From Calothrix sp. C42_A2020_038 (lineage in GTDB: Bacteria > Cyanobacteriota > Cyanobacteriia > Cyanobacteriales > Nostocaceae), in NCBI GenBank assembly GCA_015272395.1, contig JACYLQ010000020.1:1-40667 (forward strand): a stretch of 40,667 nucleotides of DNA, given 5' to 3'. The first letter of the stretch is position 1; each line of letters opens with the position of its first letter. The notes below the pieces were generated by a model that had not been told where the DNA came from, ran no database searches, and saw only the letters and a list, made by a program, of their open reading frames with translations. Below, one piece after another: positions 1-7,594 of this stretch. Position numbers and translations under genes: made by a program.

Positions 1-15
1 AAGACTGTCGGGCGA

Positions 16-47
16 GGGCGAAAGCCCCCGTGCTTCAGCCGGGGCTT
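16..47 (+). mobile_element. Structured end resembling an IS200/IS605 right end
   Basis: Two overlapping hairpins are visible. GGGC (16-19), a GAAA loop and GCCC (24-27) form the first. AAGCCCC (22-28) pairs with GGGGCTT (41-47) to form the second, so the two compete for the same bases. GC-rich hairpins with a 'gaaagccccc...ccggggctt' pattern in AT-rich DNA are typical of the right ends of IS200/IS605-type elements in cyanobacteria, where the 3' end of the TnpB guide RNA scaffold lies. No transposase lies inside the window, so any tnpB would be to the left. This is inference from motif resemblance. Confidence 0.4.
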
Positions 48-390
48 AGCTTACATATTTATTTATACTACTACGATATTAAAAAATTTTATTCCCGGCT
101 AGTTGTATCGTTTTATATCGAAGATACTACCTGATTTTATGCTTACATTGATTGATTGTAGAGTTTAACAGATTGCTTGTTATCCACTTTATGTTAACAA
201 TAAGTTATTTAATTATACCAATAGTTTAATGATGATTCTTTATTTGTACGGATGACATTATAACTGCCAATAATATAATGAGATGATTTGTTGGCTAATC
301 AAAAAATAGTCTTAAGAACAGGAGTGCTACACACGAAGTTTCTCGAATTTATATTGCCGCAATATAGTTTTCACAACAAGGGGATTGGTA
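48..390. other. Gene-free leader upstream of the tyrosine autokinase gene
   Basis: AT-rich spacer without a supported ORF. A small hairpin, ATATTG-CCG-CAATAT (351-365), sits just upstream of the ribosome binding site AAGGGGA (378-384). It is probably part of the 5' untranslated region of the following gene. No clear -35/-10 pair could be fixed by eye. Confidence 0.4.
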
Positions 391-2637
391 GTGGTTCTTA
401 ATACTCTTAAACACAAACAACTGCTTACAATATCTTCATCAAATGCAGTTGATATTAGGAAATTAACTCAAATACTATTTCGGCGCCGCTTTTTGATTGT
501 AGGGATAGCGGGTTTAGCTGTTTCAGTGGTAAGTATTTTGACGGTATCAAAACCAAAATACGAAAGTTCAATGCAAATAATCATCAATCCTAATTTATAT
601 AGCAACAATAAGATAAATAGCCAAAATGATGAGTACAGTAATCTTACAGACTCAGATTTAACAGTTGTAGATTATGATGCTCAGTTACAAATGATGCAAA
701 ATATTGAGTTGATACAAAAGGTAGTAGCTTTGCTGCGTCCCAATTACCCAAATATTAAAGTTGAAGATATAAAAGGAAACAAAGGTAAATCACCCTTGAG
801 TATAACCCGTGTTGAGCCATTGAGTTCTATAAATCCTGTTTCTAGCCAAGTATTTGAGATTAGGTATAAAGCTTATGATCCTGTTAAAACACAGCGCGTA
901 CTCCAAGCACTGTTTAATGTTTACAAAAATTATAGTACAGAGCAGCAAAAGCAGCGACTCACAAGAGGAATGGCGTTTTTAGACGAGCGTTTACCTAAAA
1001 TAAAAAATCGTGTTGTCATTGCCGAACGCAATTTAGAAGCTTTCCGTAAAAAAAATAACATACTTGACCCTGAAGCACAGTCAAAAATTCTCTTCAATAC
1101 TTTGGCTGAGATTCAAAAACAGTTACAAATCATAAATGCTCAATTACAAGATGCACAAGTTAGATACACTGCATTACAACAGAAAATAGGGGTTATTCCA
1201 ACTAGCACTATAATTTTATCACGGTTGAATCAGTCAATTAGGTATAAAACCTTACTGAATGAAATAAATAAAACTGATTTAGCTTTAGCACAAGAGCGAG
1301 TCCGTTATACAGAGAATTCTCCGATAGTACAAAAATTGGTTCAACAGCGACAGAATCAGCTAGATTCACTGCGGAAAGAATTGACCAAAATACTAGTTGA
1401 GAAAAGTGAAAATAATACTTCGCAACCAGAATCAGAAATTGAGGCCGCAGTCAATCAAGCTCTCAATCAAGTCAGGAGCAGTGATTCATTATTGGATGAA
1501 AGGCAAACAGCTATTGATATCAATCTGGCGCAAGAAATGATTCAAACACAAATCATTGTTCAAGCACTACAAGCAAATCACAAAAGTTTGTCACAGTCAG
1601 AAAAACATCTACAATCTCAACTGAGTAAATACCCTGCTTTGATAGCTGAATACAACCGTTTATTACCTGAAGTCCAAACTAGCCGTAAAACCCTCGAACA
1701 ATTGATGCAAGCACAGCAAACACTGAGTTTGAAAATAGCTCAAGGAGGTTTTGACTGGCAAATAGTTGAGGCGCCCGAATATGGAGTTTACATTAATAGC
1801 GGTGGCTTCTTGATACTGGGTAGTGGTACTTTAGTTGGGCTAGTGATTGGTACTGTTGTTGCTATAGTTTTAGAGGCGTTTCGAGACTCTATTCATACAC
1901 TAAACGAACTACGCAATTTTACTAATTCGCGTTTGCTAGGAACAATTCCATTACTACCCCTTAACCGACGCAGGCAAGTATTTTTACCAATGAAAGCCAC
2001 AAAAAAACTAGTTGCGGACTCGCTAATTGGAGTAGGTTCATTGCCATCGCACGACATGCTTGATATCGCCTATCAAAATATCCAGATTAGCAACTCATGT
2101 TTACTCCGTAAGTCTTTAATGGTAACATCTGCTTCATCCGGTGAGGGTAAATCAACCATTACATTAGGGCTTGCTGCTAGTTCCGCCCGAACACATCACC
2201 GAGTATTAGTAATTGATGCAAACCTGCGTGAACCTTGTTTACATAAGCAGCTTGACCTACAAAACGAATGGGGACTATCGATTTTACTTGTTGATCAATT
2301 TGATTCGCCATTCAAAGATTATATTCAGCCAATCCATCCTTCGATAGATGTTTTAACAGCAGGACCTTTTCTTGAAGATACAGTTAAGTTATTAAGTTCG
2401 CAACGGATGAAAGAACTACTAGAAGAATTAGAGCAAAGTTACGACCTCGTTTTAATAGATGCTCCTCCTATCCTTAATACCGTTGATTCACGAATCTTAG
2501 CAACGCTATGTGGTGCTATAGTTCTAGTTGTGCGTCTTGGTCAGGCGACTCGTGCAAATATCTTACAAACTACAGAAATTTTAGAAAAGCTGAATCTAAT
2601 TGGTATTATCGCTAATCAAGCCCCAATTGAAACATAA
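391..2637 (+). CDS. Polysaccharide biosynthesis tyrosine autokinase (Wzc/CpsCD-like)
   Basis: Inner-membrane chain-length regulator fused to a cytoplasmic BY-kinase, expected to control export of exo- or capsular polysaccharide. Numbering residues from the TTG at 385, the order is: an N-terminal Wzz segment with a first membrane helix at about 37-54; a long, Gln-rich coiled-coil periplasmic region to about 460; a second helix at about 473-497; then the kinase with Walker A SSGEGKST (584-591), Walker A' VLVIDANLREP (near 607-617) and Walker B DLVLIDAPP (near 687-695). The reading frame also opens at TTG 385, but AAGGGGA (378-384) is correctly spaced only for GTG 391, which is chosen here (748 aa). 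The C-terminus stops at NQAPIET, without the tyrosine cluster that Wzc proteins autophosphorylate. No wza/wzx/wzy genes are adjacent; a sugar transferase and a glycosyltransferase lie 9-12 kb away. Confidence 0.93.
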   Translation: MVLNTLKHKQLLTISSSNAVDIRKLTQILFRRRFLIVGIAGLAVSVVSILTVSKPKYESSMQIIINPNLYSNNKINSQNDEYSNLTDSDLTVVDYDAQLQMMQNIELIQKVVALLRPNYPNIKVEDIKGNKGKSPLSITRVEPLSSINPVSSQVFEIRYKAYDPVKTQRVLQALFNVYKNYSTEQQKQRLTRGMAFLDERLPKIKNRVVIAERNLEAFRKKNNILDPEAQSKILFNTLAEIQKQLQIINAQLQDAQVRYTALQQKIGVIPTSTIILSRLNQSIRYKTLLNEINKTDLALAQERVRYTENSPIVQKLVQQRQNQLDSLRKELTKILVEKSENNTSQPESEIEAAVNQALNQVRSSDSLLDERQTAIDINLAQEMIQTQIIVQALQANHKSLSQSEKHLQSQLSKYPALIAEYNRLLPEVQTSRKTLEQLMQAQQTLSLKIAQGGFDWQIVEAPEYGVYINSGGFLILGSGTLVGLVIGTVVAIVLEAFRDSIHTLNELRNFTNSRLLGTIPLLPLNRRRQVFLPMKATKKLVADSLIGVGSLPSHDMLDIAYQNIQISNSCLLRKSLMVTSASSGEGKSTITLGLAASSARTHHRVLVIDANLREPCLHKQLDLQNEWGLSILLVDQFDSPFKDYIQPIHPSIDVLTAGPFLEDTVKLLSSQRMKELLEELEQSYDLVLIDAPPILNTVDSRILATLCGAIVLVVRLGQATRANILQTTEILEKLNLIGIIANQAPIET

Positions 2638-3057
2638 AGAGGTGAGATGCCAACAAAACCTAATCAAACCAAATGAAGAGTTAAAAGCATAACAGTATTA
2701 ATAAAATATGATAATATATCATTCCTAGCCCTTAATCCCATGAGTAGGTTTGGCTGAATTTTGATTGACTCAAGTTCAACTAAACCTACTCCCCCATCAA
2801 AGAATTTCTGCTATTGAACTCATTCGCTCAACAACACGGTATAGCAACCCTGTAAACCAAGAGTAGTGATTCATGTCATAATTTTTGGTGGTATAAATAA
2901 TATATTGTGGGTTAAGCATCCCTGCCTGACCAAAAGAATAAGGCTTGCAATGCCTGTTCTATAACACCACAAAATTAACGACATGGAATAGTAATTAATT
3001 TTTACAAAGCTTAAATAAAACAATATTTTTAAAATAATATTTTTTATTTTTACTCAA
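2638..3057. other. Intergenic region with inverted repeats
   Basis: 420-base AT-rich spacer. It holds a 10-bp inverted repeat, GAGTAGGTTT (2742-2751) against AAACCTACTC (2782-2791), with further pairing inside (TGAA/TTCA). It also holds a small repeat, AGGC (2941-2944)/GCCT (2952-2955) followed by TGTTCTA, which resembles two other copies in this window. No T-tract follows the large stem, so it is not a standard intrinsic terminator. No convincing gene was seen. Confidence 0.45.
2742..2791. repeat. 10-bp inverted repeat, long stem-loop
   Basis: GAGTAGGTTT and AAACCTACTC are perfect reverse complements separated by 30 bases. The intervening sequence can extend the stem (GGCTGAA against TTCAACT, with mismatches). 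It lies about 100 bases after the tyrosine kinase stop codon, so it may be an RNA processing or attenuation structure, or a small dispersed palindrome. Confidence 0.5.
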
Positions 3058-3405
3058 ATGCTTCCAAAGTTAGTAATAGGATTATTTTTAGCCATCATTC
3101 TCTGGGCTGGATTATTTGCCAATACTGCCTCATCTCAGCTGATCGAATCTCGCTTAAATAACTTAGAATCCAATTTTAATCGTTTAGAATCTCGTTTAAC
3201 AAATATTGAAGCACAATTTGGGCGTACATCTTCCCAAGGACGTATTAGTAATGTACCTACACAACCACAAGGAACGCGCGCACGTAAAACTGTAACTCAG
3301 TCACAACGAGATCAAATGTTTGATAGGTTGGTAACTTTAGTGGTTGAACTTCAACAGAAAGTAAACACATTAGAGCAACGGGTTGAAAAACTAGAAAAAC
3401 GTTGA
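3058..3405 (+). CDS. Small secreted or membrane-anchored coiled-coil protein
   Basis: 115 aa, not recognised as a named family. Residues about 4-25 form a hydrophobic signal peptide or membrane anchor (LVIGLFLAIILWAGLFA). It is followed by a heptad-like coiled coil, LESNFNRLESRLTNIEAQF, a basic and polar linker (about 60-85), and a second short coiled coil near the end (VNTLEQRVEKLEKR). The mature part is therefore probably extracytoplasmic and oligomeric. The start is the ATG at 3058; no good Shine-Dalgarno sequence precedes it, as the upstream DNA is nearly all A and T. It stands alone between two spacers of more than 350 bases, so it probably has its own promoter. Function unknown. Confidence 0.65.
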   Translation: MLPKLVIGLFLAIILWAGLFANTASSQLIESRLNNLESNFNRLESRLTNIEAQFGRTSSQGRISNVPTQPQGTRARKTVTQSQRDQMFDRLVTLVVELQQKVNTLEQRVEKLEKR

Positions 3406-3759
3406 ATAAGTACGTGTAATTACCCAGAAAGAATTATTTAACTGTTGAAAACCCTATAAATCATCTAGTTGAACCCAAAATATATCAATGACAATGAAAT
3501 ATAACGTATTTTGATTATTTTTGCTTGCCCATAAGCCAATAGAAGCTTTTTATCAAATATCTATGGCTGTAATCAATATTTAACTTTACGCAACATAGAT
3601 AAATGTGAATACTTTATTAAATTTTGAGAGATATTTTTATTTGATTCAATCTGTGTAGGATTCAGACATAAAATAATAATAGTTAAATAATTCATAAGTA
3701 TAGTAAACGTTGGCTGCGAATTGAATAATATAGAGTAAACATACCGCTGAGGGTATTAA
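3406..3759. other. AT-rich intergenic region, nothing recognised
   Basis: 354 bases of AT-rich DNA between two small coiled-coil genes. No ORF, RNA gene, strong inverted repeat or terminator could be supported. It presumably holds the promoter of the gene at 3760. Confidence 0.4.
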
Positions 3760-4134
3760 ATGGAGCCACTGCAACAACAGGTCTTGACTTTAAACCAAAA
3801 AGTCGATGCCCTCTACCAGGTTATTCAGCAACTTGAGCATAAAGTCTCTCAAGCTTTATCGACTTGTAATACAGAGAAAACCTCAGTAAGAGACGATTTG
3901 CCAGGAATAAGTGGACCTGGTAGCTATCAGTTCAAAGGAAGCATAATCTCTAATCCGGAGTTAGAGCATAAAGATGTACTAGCTGATGGAATTTATTCTG
4001 ATATCAACGTAGGGGGAGACAAGCACATAACACCTGAGATTCAAATTCAACGGTTAACCGCGCAACTAACCGCAGCATACAACCGCATTGCTGCCCTCGA
4101 AGAACAACTACTACTCAAAAGAATTAATTATTAA
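3760..4134 (+). CDS. Small coiled-coil protein, function unknown
   Basis: 124 aa, no recognised domain, no signal peptide, probably cytoplasmic. Two predicted helical coiled-coil segments flank a polar middle: residues about 4-35 (QQQVLTLNQKVDALYQVIQQL) and about 95-118 (IQRLTAQLTAAYNRIAALEEQ). The middle (about 45-90) is rich in Gly, Asp and Pro and is likely flexible. A good ribosome binding site (GAGGG, about 6 bases upstream) supports the ATG at 3760. The N-terminal pattern of leucines and glutamines resembles the neighbouring protein at 3058 only in general character. It may be an oligomerisation or scaffold factor, but no function can be assigned. Confidence 0.65.
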   Translation: MEPLQQQVLTLNQKVDALYQVIQQLEHKVSQALSTCNTEKTSVRDDLPGISGPGSYQFKGSIISNPELEHKDVLADGIYSDINVGGDKHITPEIQIQRLTAQLTAAYNRIAALEEQLLLKRINY

Positions 4135-4266
4135 TTTTTTATCTTAGTGGTTGTTTGGTGTTTTTGATCTGAATACACCGATTCGTGGTGGAAGACTGTC
4201 TTTCGGCTTATGCTTGTCTAAATAGAACTCCACAAAAAGAAATGCACGATGTGCCAAGCGAACATA

Positions 4267-4304
4267 ACTCAACATGAGCGTTCGATGGTAAATTTGTGTT
4301 GAGT
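4267..4304. repeat. 8-bp inverted repeat between convergent genes
   Basis: ACTCAACA (4267-4274) and TGTTGAGT (4297-4304) can form a stem with a 22-base loop. It lies in the 268-base gap between the convergent genes ending at 4134 and 4403, where a transcript end is expected. No T-run follows, so terminator function is uncertain. Confidence 0.35.
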
Positions 4305-4402
4305 GTACAACGTAAACTAAGTTTTCCTAAAGGTCAGCTTGATGTTACGCTAAGTTTTCACTCAGTATGACAAAGCAGGATCATTCCTCAATGTGGCTAA
4401 CT

Positions 4403-5512
4403 CTAAGTATTTATTACCTGATTGCTATTCCCCAATTTTTCCATTTGTGCTTCGATAGCATTTAAAAGCTGGTCTTGCTGCCAGTTTTGATATAAATTTG
4501 CTGCAATACAAGCAGCTCCGGCACCTACACCTTCTTTGACAAAACCTTGCTCGTATGCGCGCAGTTGTTTGTAGCGGGATTTAGATAAATTGAGTTGAGT
4601 AGCAATCAAGGGAATATCATCGACTAGGGAAGCTAGTTCAACAGTGGCGCCAGTAAGGTCTTCTGCCACCCACCGGGTTGTACCCACAACAATTTGGTGG
4701 CTTTGCCATTCTAAATTATGGAATAAGGCACATGCACGGCACAAAGTGTACACAGCAAGCATTTGGGTGCCTCCAGCAAGCATGACACCACAACTGCGAC
4801 TAGCTGCAATTGTCATTCCTGCGACCACAACTTGCATGGGGTCACCTACTGCTGCAACGAGTTCAAGTGGATCACAAAAGTGCTTAATTTTTTCTAGTCC
4901 CTTCTGTACCACTGCCCATTTTTGCTCATGGTTACAAACTGGATGACTACTATTCACTTTTCCAGCAGCCTTAATTCCCAAACCTAGCAAGATCGCTAGT
5001 GCTGTGGTTGTTCCTCCAACCACACATTCGCTCAAAATTAGATAGTCTTTGGGCAATTGACAATCACCCGCTAATTTTTCTCCCCACTTTAACCCTTGTT
5101 CAAATAGGTGATATACAGTTTCTAGCTTCATCGCTTTTCCACTGCTCAAACATAAAGCTGGGGTACCACCCAAGTCAATAGTATTAATATTAGTAGGCGC
5201 CTCAATTAATCCAGCATTAAAAATATGAACAGGTAGTTTGAGTTCTTCAACTACCGCCCGTGATATGATGACTGGTGATGCTCCTGCAGTTAATGGTGGT
5301 AAAGGGTACTTTGCTTTGTGAGACGCACCATAATACAAAAATTCCGCATCAGCATGGGCAGTATATTTACGGTCTTCTGGTGTCAGTCCAGCCGCCGATA
5401 TCCCTGGTATTAACGCAGTTTCTGTAAATCCTAATACGCATACAAACTTTGGTACGCTGTACTTATTCACCCAAGCTAGTCCTTGAGGAATTTGGGTATA
5501 AATACGATTCAT
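4403..5512 (-). CDS. cobT: CobT-like nicotinate mononucleotide-dependent phosphoribosyltransferase (UPF0284 family)
   Basis: 369 aa. The protein matches the archaeal/cyanobacterial UPF0284 group related to CobT, which transfers the ribose phosphate of nicotinate mononucleotide to a base when building the lower ligand of cobalamin-type cofactors. Visible signs are the N-terminal FVCVLGFTETALIPGISAAG, a central Gly-rich VVGGTTTALAILLGLGIKAAG, and GVMLAGGTQMLAVYTL, which resemble the phosphate- and base-binding loops of the CobT fold. It is the last of three minus-strand genes, 44 bases after the DUF2232 gene. Cyanobacteria commonly make pseudocobalamin with adenine, so the acceptor base may not be dimethylbenzimidazole. 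The family call is firm; the substrate is inferred. Confidence 0.85.
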   Translation of the reverse strand: MNRIYTQIPQGLAWVNKYSVPKFVCVLGFTETALIPGISAAGLTPEDRKYTAHADAEFLYYGASHKAKYPLPPLTAGASPVIISRAVVEELKLPVHIFNAGLIEAPTNINTIDLGGTPALCLSSGKAMKLETVYHLFEQGLKWGEKLAGDCQLPKDYLILSECVVGGTTTALAILLGLGIKAAGKVNSSHPVCNHEQKWAVVQKGLEKIKHFCDPLELVAAVGDPMQVVVAGMTIAASRSCGVMLAGGTQMLAVYTLCRACALFHNLEWQSHQIVVGTTRWVAEDLTGATVELASLVDDIPLIATQLNLSKSRYKQLRAYEQGFVKEGVGAGAACIAANLYQNWQQDQLLNAIEAQMEKLGNSNQVINT

Positions 5513-5556
5513 AAAAATTTAGAATTATTTATAAATTCTTTTGAATTTTTAATTCA

Positions 5557-6237
5557 TTAATCATAATCTAGCAAAACTTGTACCCAATGCGGAGGACGGG
5601 GTATTGGATTACCAAGACGATCTAACAGTAGCCATGCTCCAACGTGAACTAAAAACAAGTATAGAAGATTGTTTAAGATAACAAAGATAATGGCGCCAAG
5701 CTGAATATACAATAAACTGGGGCTTGATAAAATTCCTAATCTGAGAAAAAACCACTCGATTATACTAGTTACTTGATTAATTAAATAAATCCACAGGTCT
5801 TCATCGGTTAAAAGTGATATAAACCATAACCGGAAGAAAACACCAAACGTTCCTAAAAGCGCTCCCAAACTAATCGATACAATCCAATGAACACGACGGT
5901 TCCATGTCGCTCCTAACAATACACCCATAAACGCAAACGGCATCACAAACTGTAAACTGCGAATTGGCCCCATCAAAACTGACAATAATAATCCAGATAC
6001 AACTGCTGCCATCCAAGCCGCGCGTTTGCCTCGACGTAGATAAACTAGTGCGATTGGAATTGGAAAAAATAAGCGCAATATTGGTGCAAATGCCGGGAAA
6101 TAAAAGCTAATAAACCAAATCAAACTGCCAGTACTAGCCAAAAAAGCTGTTTCCACCATTCGCAGGGGTGTATCAACTTTTACCTGTGGAGGCATTAAGA
6201 TTTCTTCTTTTTCTAACCATTCTTTTTCAGAAGCCAT
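5557..6237 (-). CDS. DUF2232 family integral membrane protein
   Basis: 226 aa with a polar N-terminus of about 25 residues and five to six hydrophobic helices, including ASTGSLIWFISFYFPAFAPI, a second carrying FFPIPIALVYLRRGKR, and VILNNLLYLFLVHVGAWLLL near the end. The PIPIALVYLRRG segment and overall layout fit DUF2232/YybS-like proteins, which resemble small-molecule transporter membrane components (ECF-like) but have no assigned substrate. It sits 42 bases downstream of the Crp/Fnr gene and 44 bases upstream of the cobT-like gene, all on the minus strand, suggesting one transcript. A link to cobalamin or a precursor is possible from position only. Confidence 0.8.
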   Translation of the reverse strand: MASEKEWLEKEEILMPPQVKVDTPLRMVETAFLASTGSLIWFISFYFPAFAPILRLFFPIPIALVYLRRGKRAAWMAAVVSGLLLSVLMGPIRSLQFVMPFAFMGVLLGATWNRRVHWIVSISLGALLGTFGVFFRLWFISLLTDEDLWIYLINQVTSIIEWFFLRLGILSSPSLLYIQLGAIIFVILNNLLYLFLVHVGAWLLLDRLGNPIPRPPHWVQVLLDYD

Positions 6238-6279
6238 TGATTTTAAAGAAATTATGGTGGTGGTAATGACTATGCCTAA

Positions 6280-6945
6280 CTACACAATCATCTTTTCTAA
6301 CGCTGACAAATCGGGAATGCAAATTGTGTCCTGGTCACGCTTAATTAATCCTTTTTTTTCTAATCTTGTTAATACTCGTGTTACAGTTTCGCGCGCTAAT
6401 CCGCTTAAACTACTTAATTCCCGATGTGGTAAGTTGGGTATTCCAATACCAGATTCTCCTTTGACTCCCTGTCCCTCAGCTAAGAATAATAGTGTATCCG
6501 CAACTCTTGACTGACTGTCTGATTCACGTAATCTTAGGCGCCGATTTACCTGTCGCAATCGTCTTGCCATCAGTTGAGCTAACCTAACTCCTGCCATTGG
6601 TTCAGCTTGAAGTAACTTAACAAAATCTTGGGCGGGCATACTACCAATAACAGTACCTGTTAAAGTTATGACATCAGTTGAACGGGGAACTTCATCGAGT
6701 GCCGCCATCTCGCCAAATAATTCGCCTTTCCCAAGAATATTGAGAGTTACTTCTTTTCCTTCAAGGTTGTAAGTGCGAATTTTGACCCATCCTTCAATAA
6801 TGAAATACACTGAACCACCCCAGTCATTCTCCAACAAAATAACTTGATTGGCTGGGTGAGTACGGCTAACAAGGTGGGTAAGTGCCAAATCTATAGTATC
6901 TTCTGGCAACCCTTGAAAGAAGGGCAATCTATATCGGTCTTCCAT
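6280..6945 (-). CDS. Crp/Fnr family transcriptional regulator
   Basis: 221 aa, normal length for the family. The N-terminal cyclic-nucleotide-binding beta-barrel covers about residues 10-125 and has the phosphate-cassette pattern FGEMAALDEVPRSTDV, keeping the Gly-Glu and Arg-Ser that contact the nucleotide phosphate in Crp. The C-terminal winged helix includes HRELSSLSGLARETVTRVL as the helix-turn-helix. There are no cysteines placed for an FNR iron-sulfur cluster. It is the first gene of the minus-strand set with DUF2232 and cobT, so it may regulate them, though Crp proteins act widely. Its 5' side faces a 649-base divergent promoter region shared with the Hsp70-like gene. Confidence 0.92.
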   Translation of the reverse strand: MEDRYRLPFFQGLPEDTIDLALTHLVSRTHPANQVILLENDWGGSVYFIIEGWVKIRTYNLEGKEVTLNILGKGELFGEMAALDEVPRSTDVITLTGTVIGSMPAQDFVKLLQAEPMAGVRLAQLMARRLRQVNRRLRLRESDSQSRVADTLLFLAEGQGVKGESGIGIPNLPHRELSSLSGLARETVTRVLTRLEKKGLIKRDQDTICIPDLSALEKMIV

Positions 6946-7594
6946 TACAACGTTTTTAATAAGGCTGCAATCTACTTAAATTAACTGAAAATGTTAAATC
7001 TAAGCCTACGCTATCAAAGCATAAATAGTTTCAAAGATAAAGTTAATAAGCGTCACAAAGGCTAGCAATAGATTATCTATGAGCATAATAAAGATAAAGC
7101 TCTGACTTTAGCTAGCTCTGTATCTAGTGTAATGCCTTTTCATCAGAGACTGTGTTGCAAATATAATTACTAAGCCGCTTGATGTCCCACGCACGAGAAG
7201 TCACGAAATTCCGTCATTTCAGTAGTATTAACAAAACTTACATACAAAATATTTGTAATATTTATACTCAGTAAATAAAATTAATTGTCTTTCAATATCA
7301 TTTTGGCAATGAATGCGGAAAGTTTGTAAATAATGCTGTACCCTAGTAGCGATTAGCAAACCACAGTATATTTCTTATGAGTAACACTCAAACTTAAGAA
7401 GTTTTTAAATGCTTCGGGGTTTGCGAACAAGTCAAGAAAGAAGGTAAAAGGAGGAGTTAGTACCGTTTATCAAAAGATTGATAGGCAACACTGATAAAAC
7501 TAGTCACGACTAGTATCCGTCTATAATAATGTACGCCTTCTCATACTTCATACGGCACCAAGTCCTCGTCCAGTTCTAGCTTAGGTAAATCACT
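6946..7594. other. Divergent intergenic region between crp-like and Hsp70-like genes
   Basis: 649 bases without a supported gene. It should hold promoters for both flanking genes. An inverted pair, ACTAGT-CACG-ACTAGT (7499-7514), lies about 80 bases before the GTG start of the Hsp70-like gene and could be an operator. An AAAGGAGGAG stretch (about 7447-7456) looks like a strong Shine-Dalgarno sequence but no ATG, GTG or TTG follows at a suitable distance with an open frame. Confidence 0.4.

Noticed and set aside
2648-2677. Nine-codon frame after GAGGTGAG following the kinase stop
   Set aside because: Too short and the ribosome site abuts the ATG; there is nothing to support translation.
7332-7347. 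GTA...TAC resembling an NtcA site
   Set aside because: The spacer is ten bases, whereas NtcA sites need eight (GTAN8TAC).
7447-7456. AAAGGAGGAG, a strong-looking ribosome binding site
   Set aside because: No start codon with an open frame follows at a usable distance; the real start of the next gene is 140 bases away.
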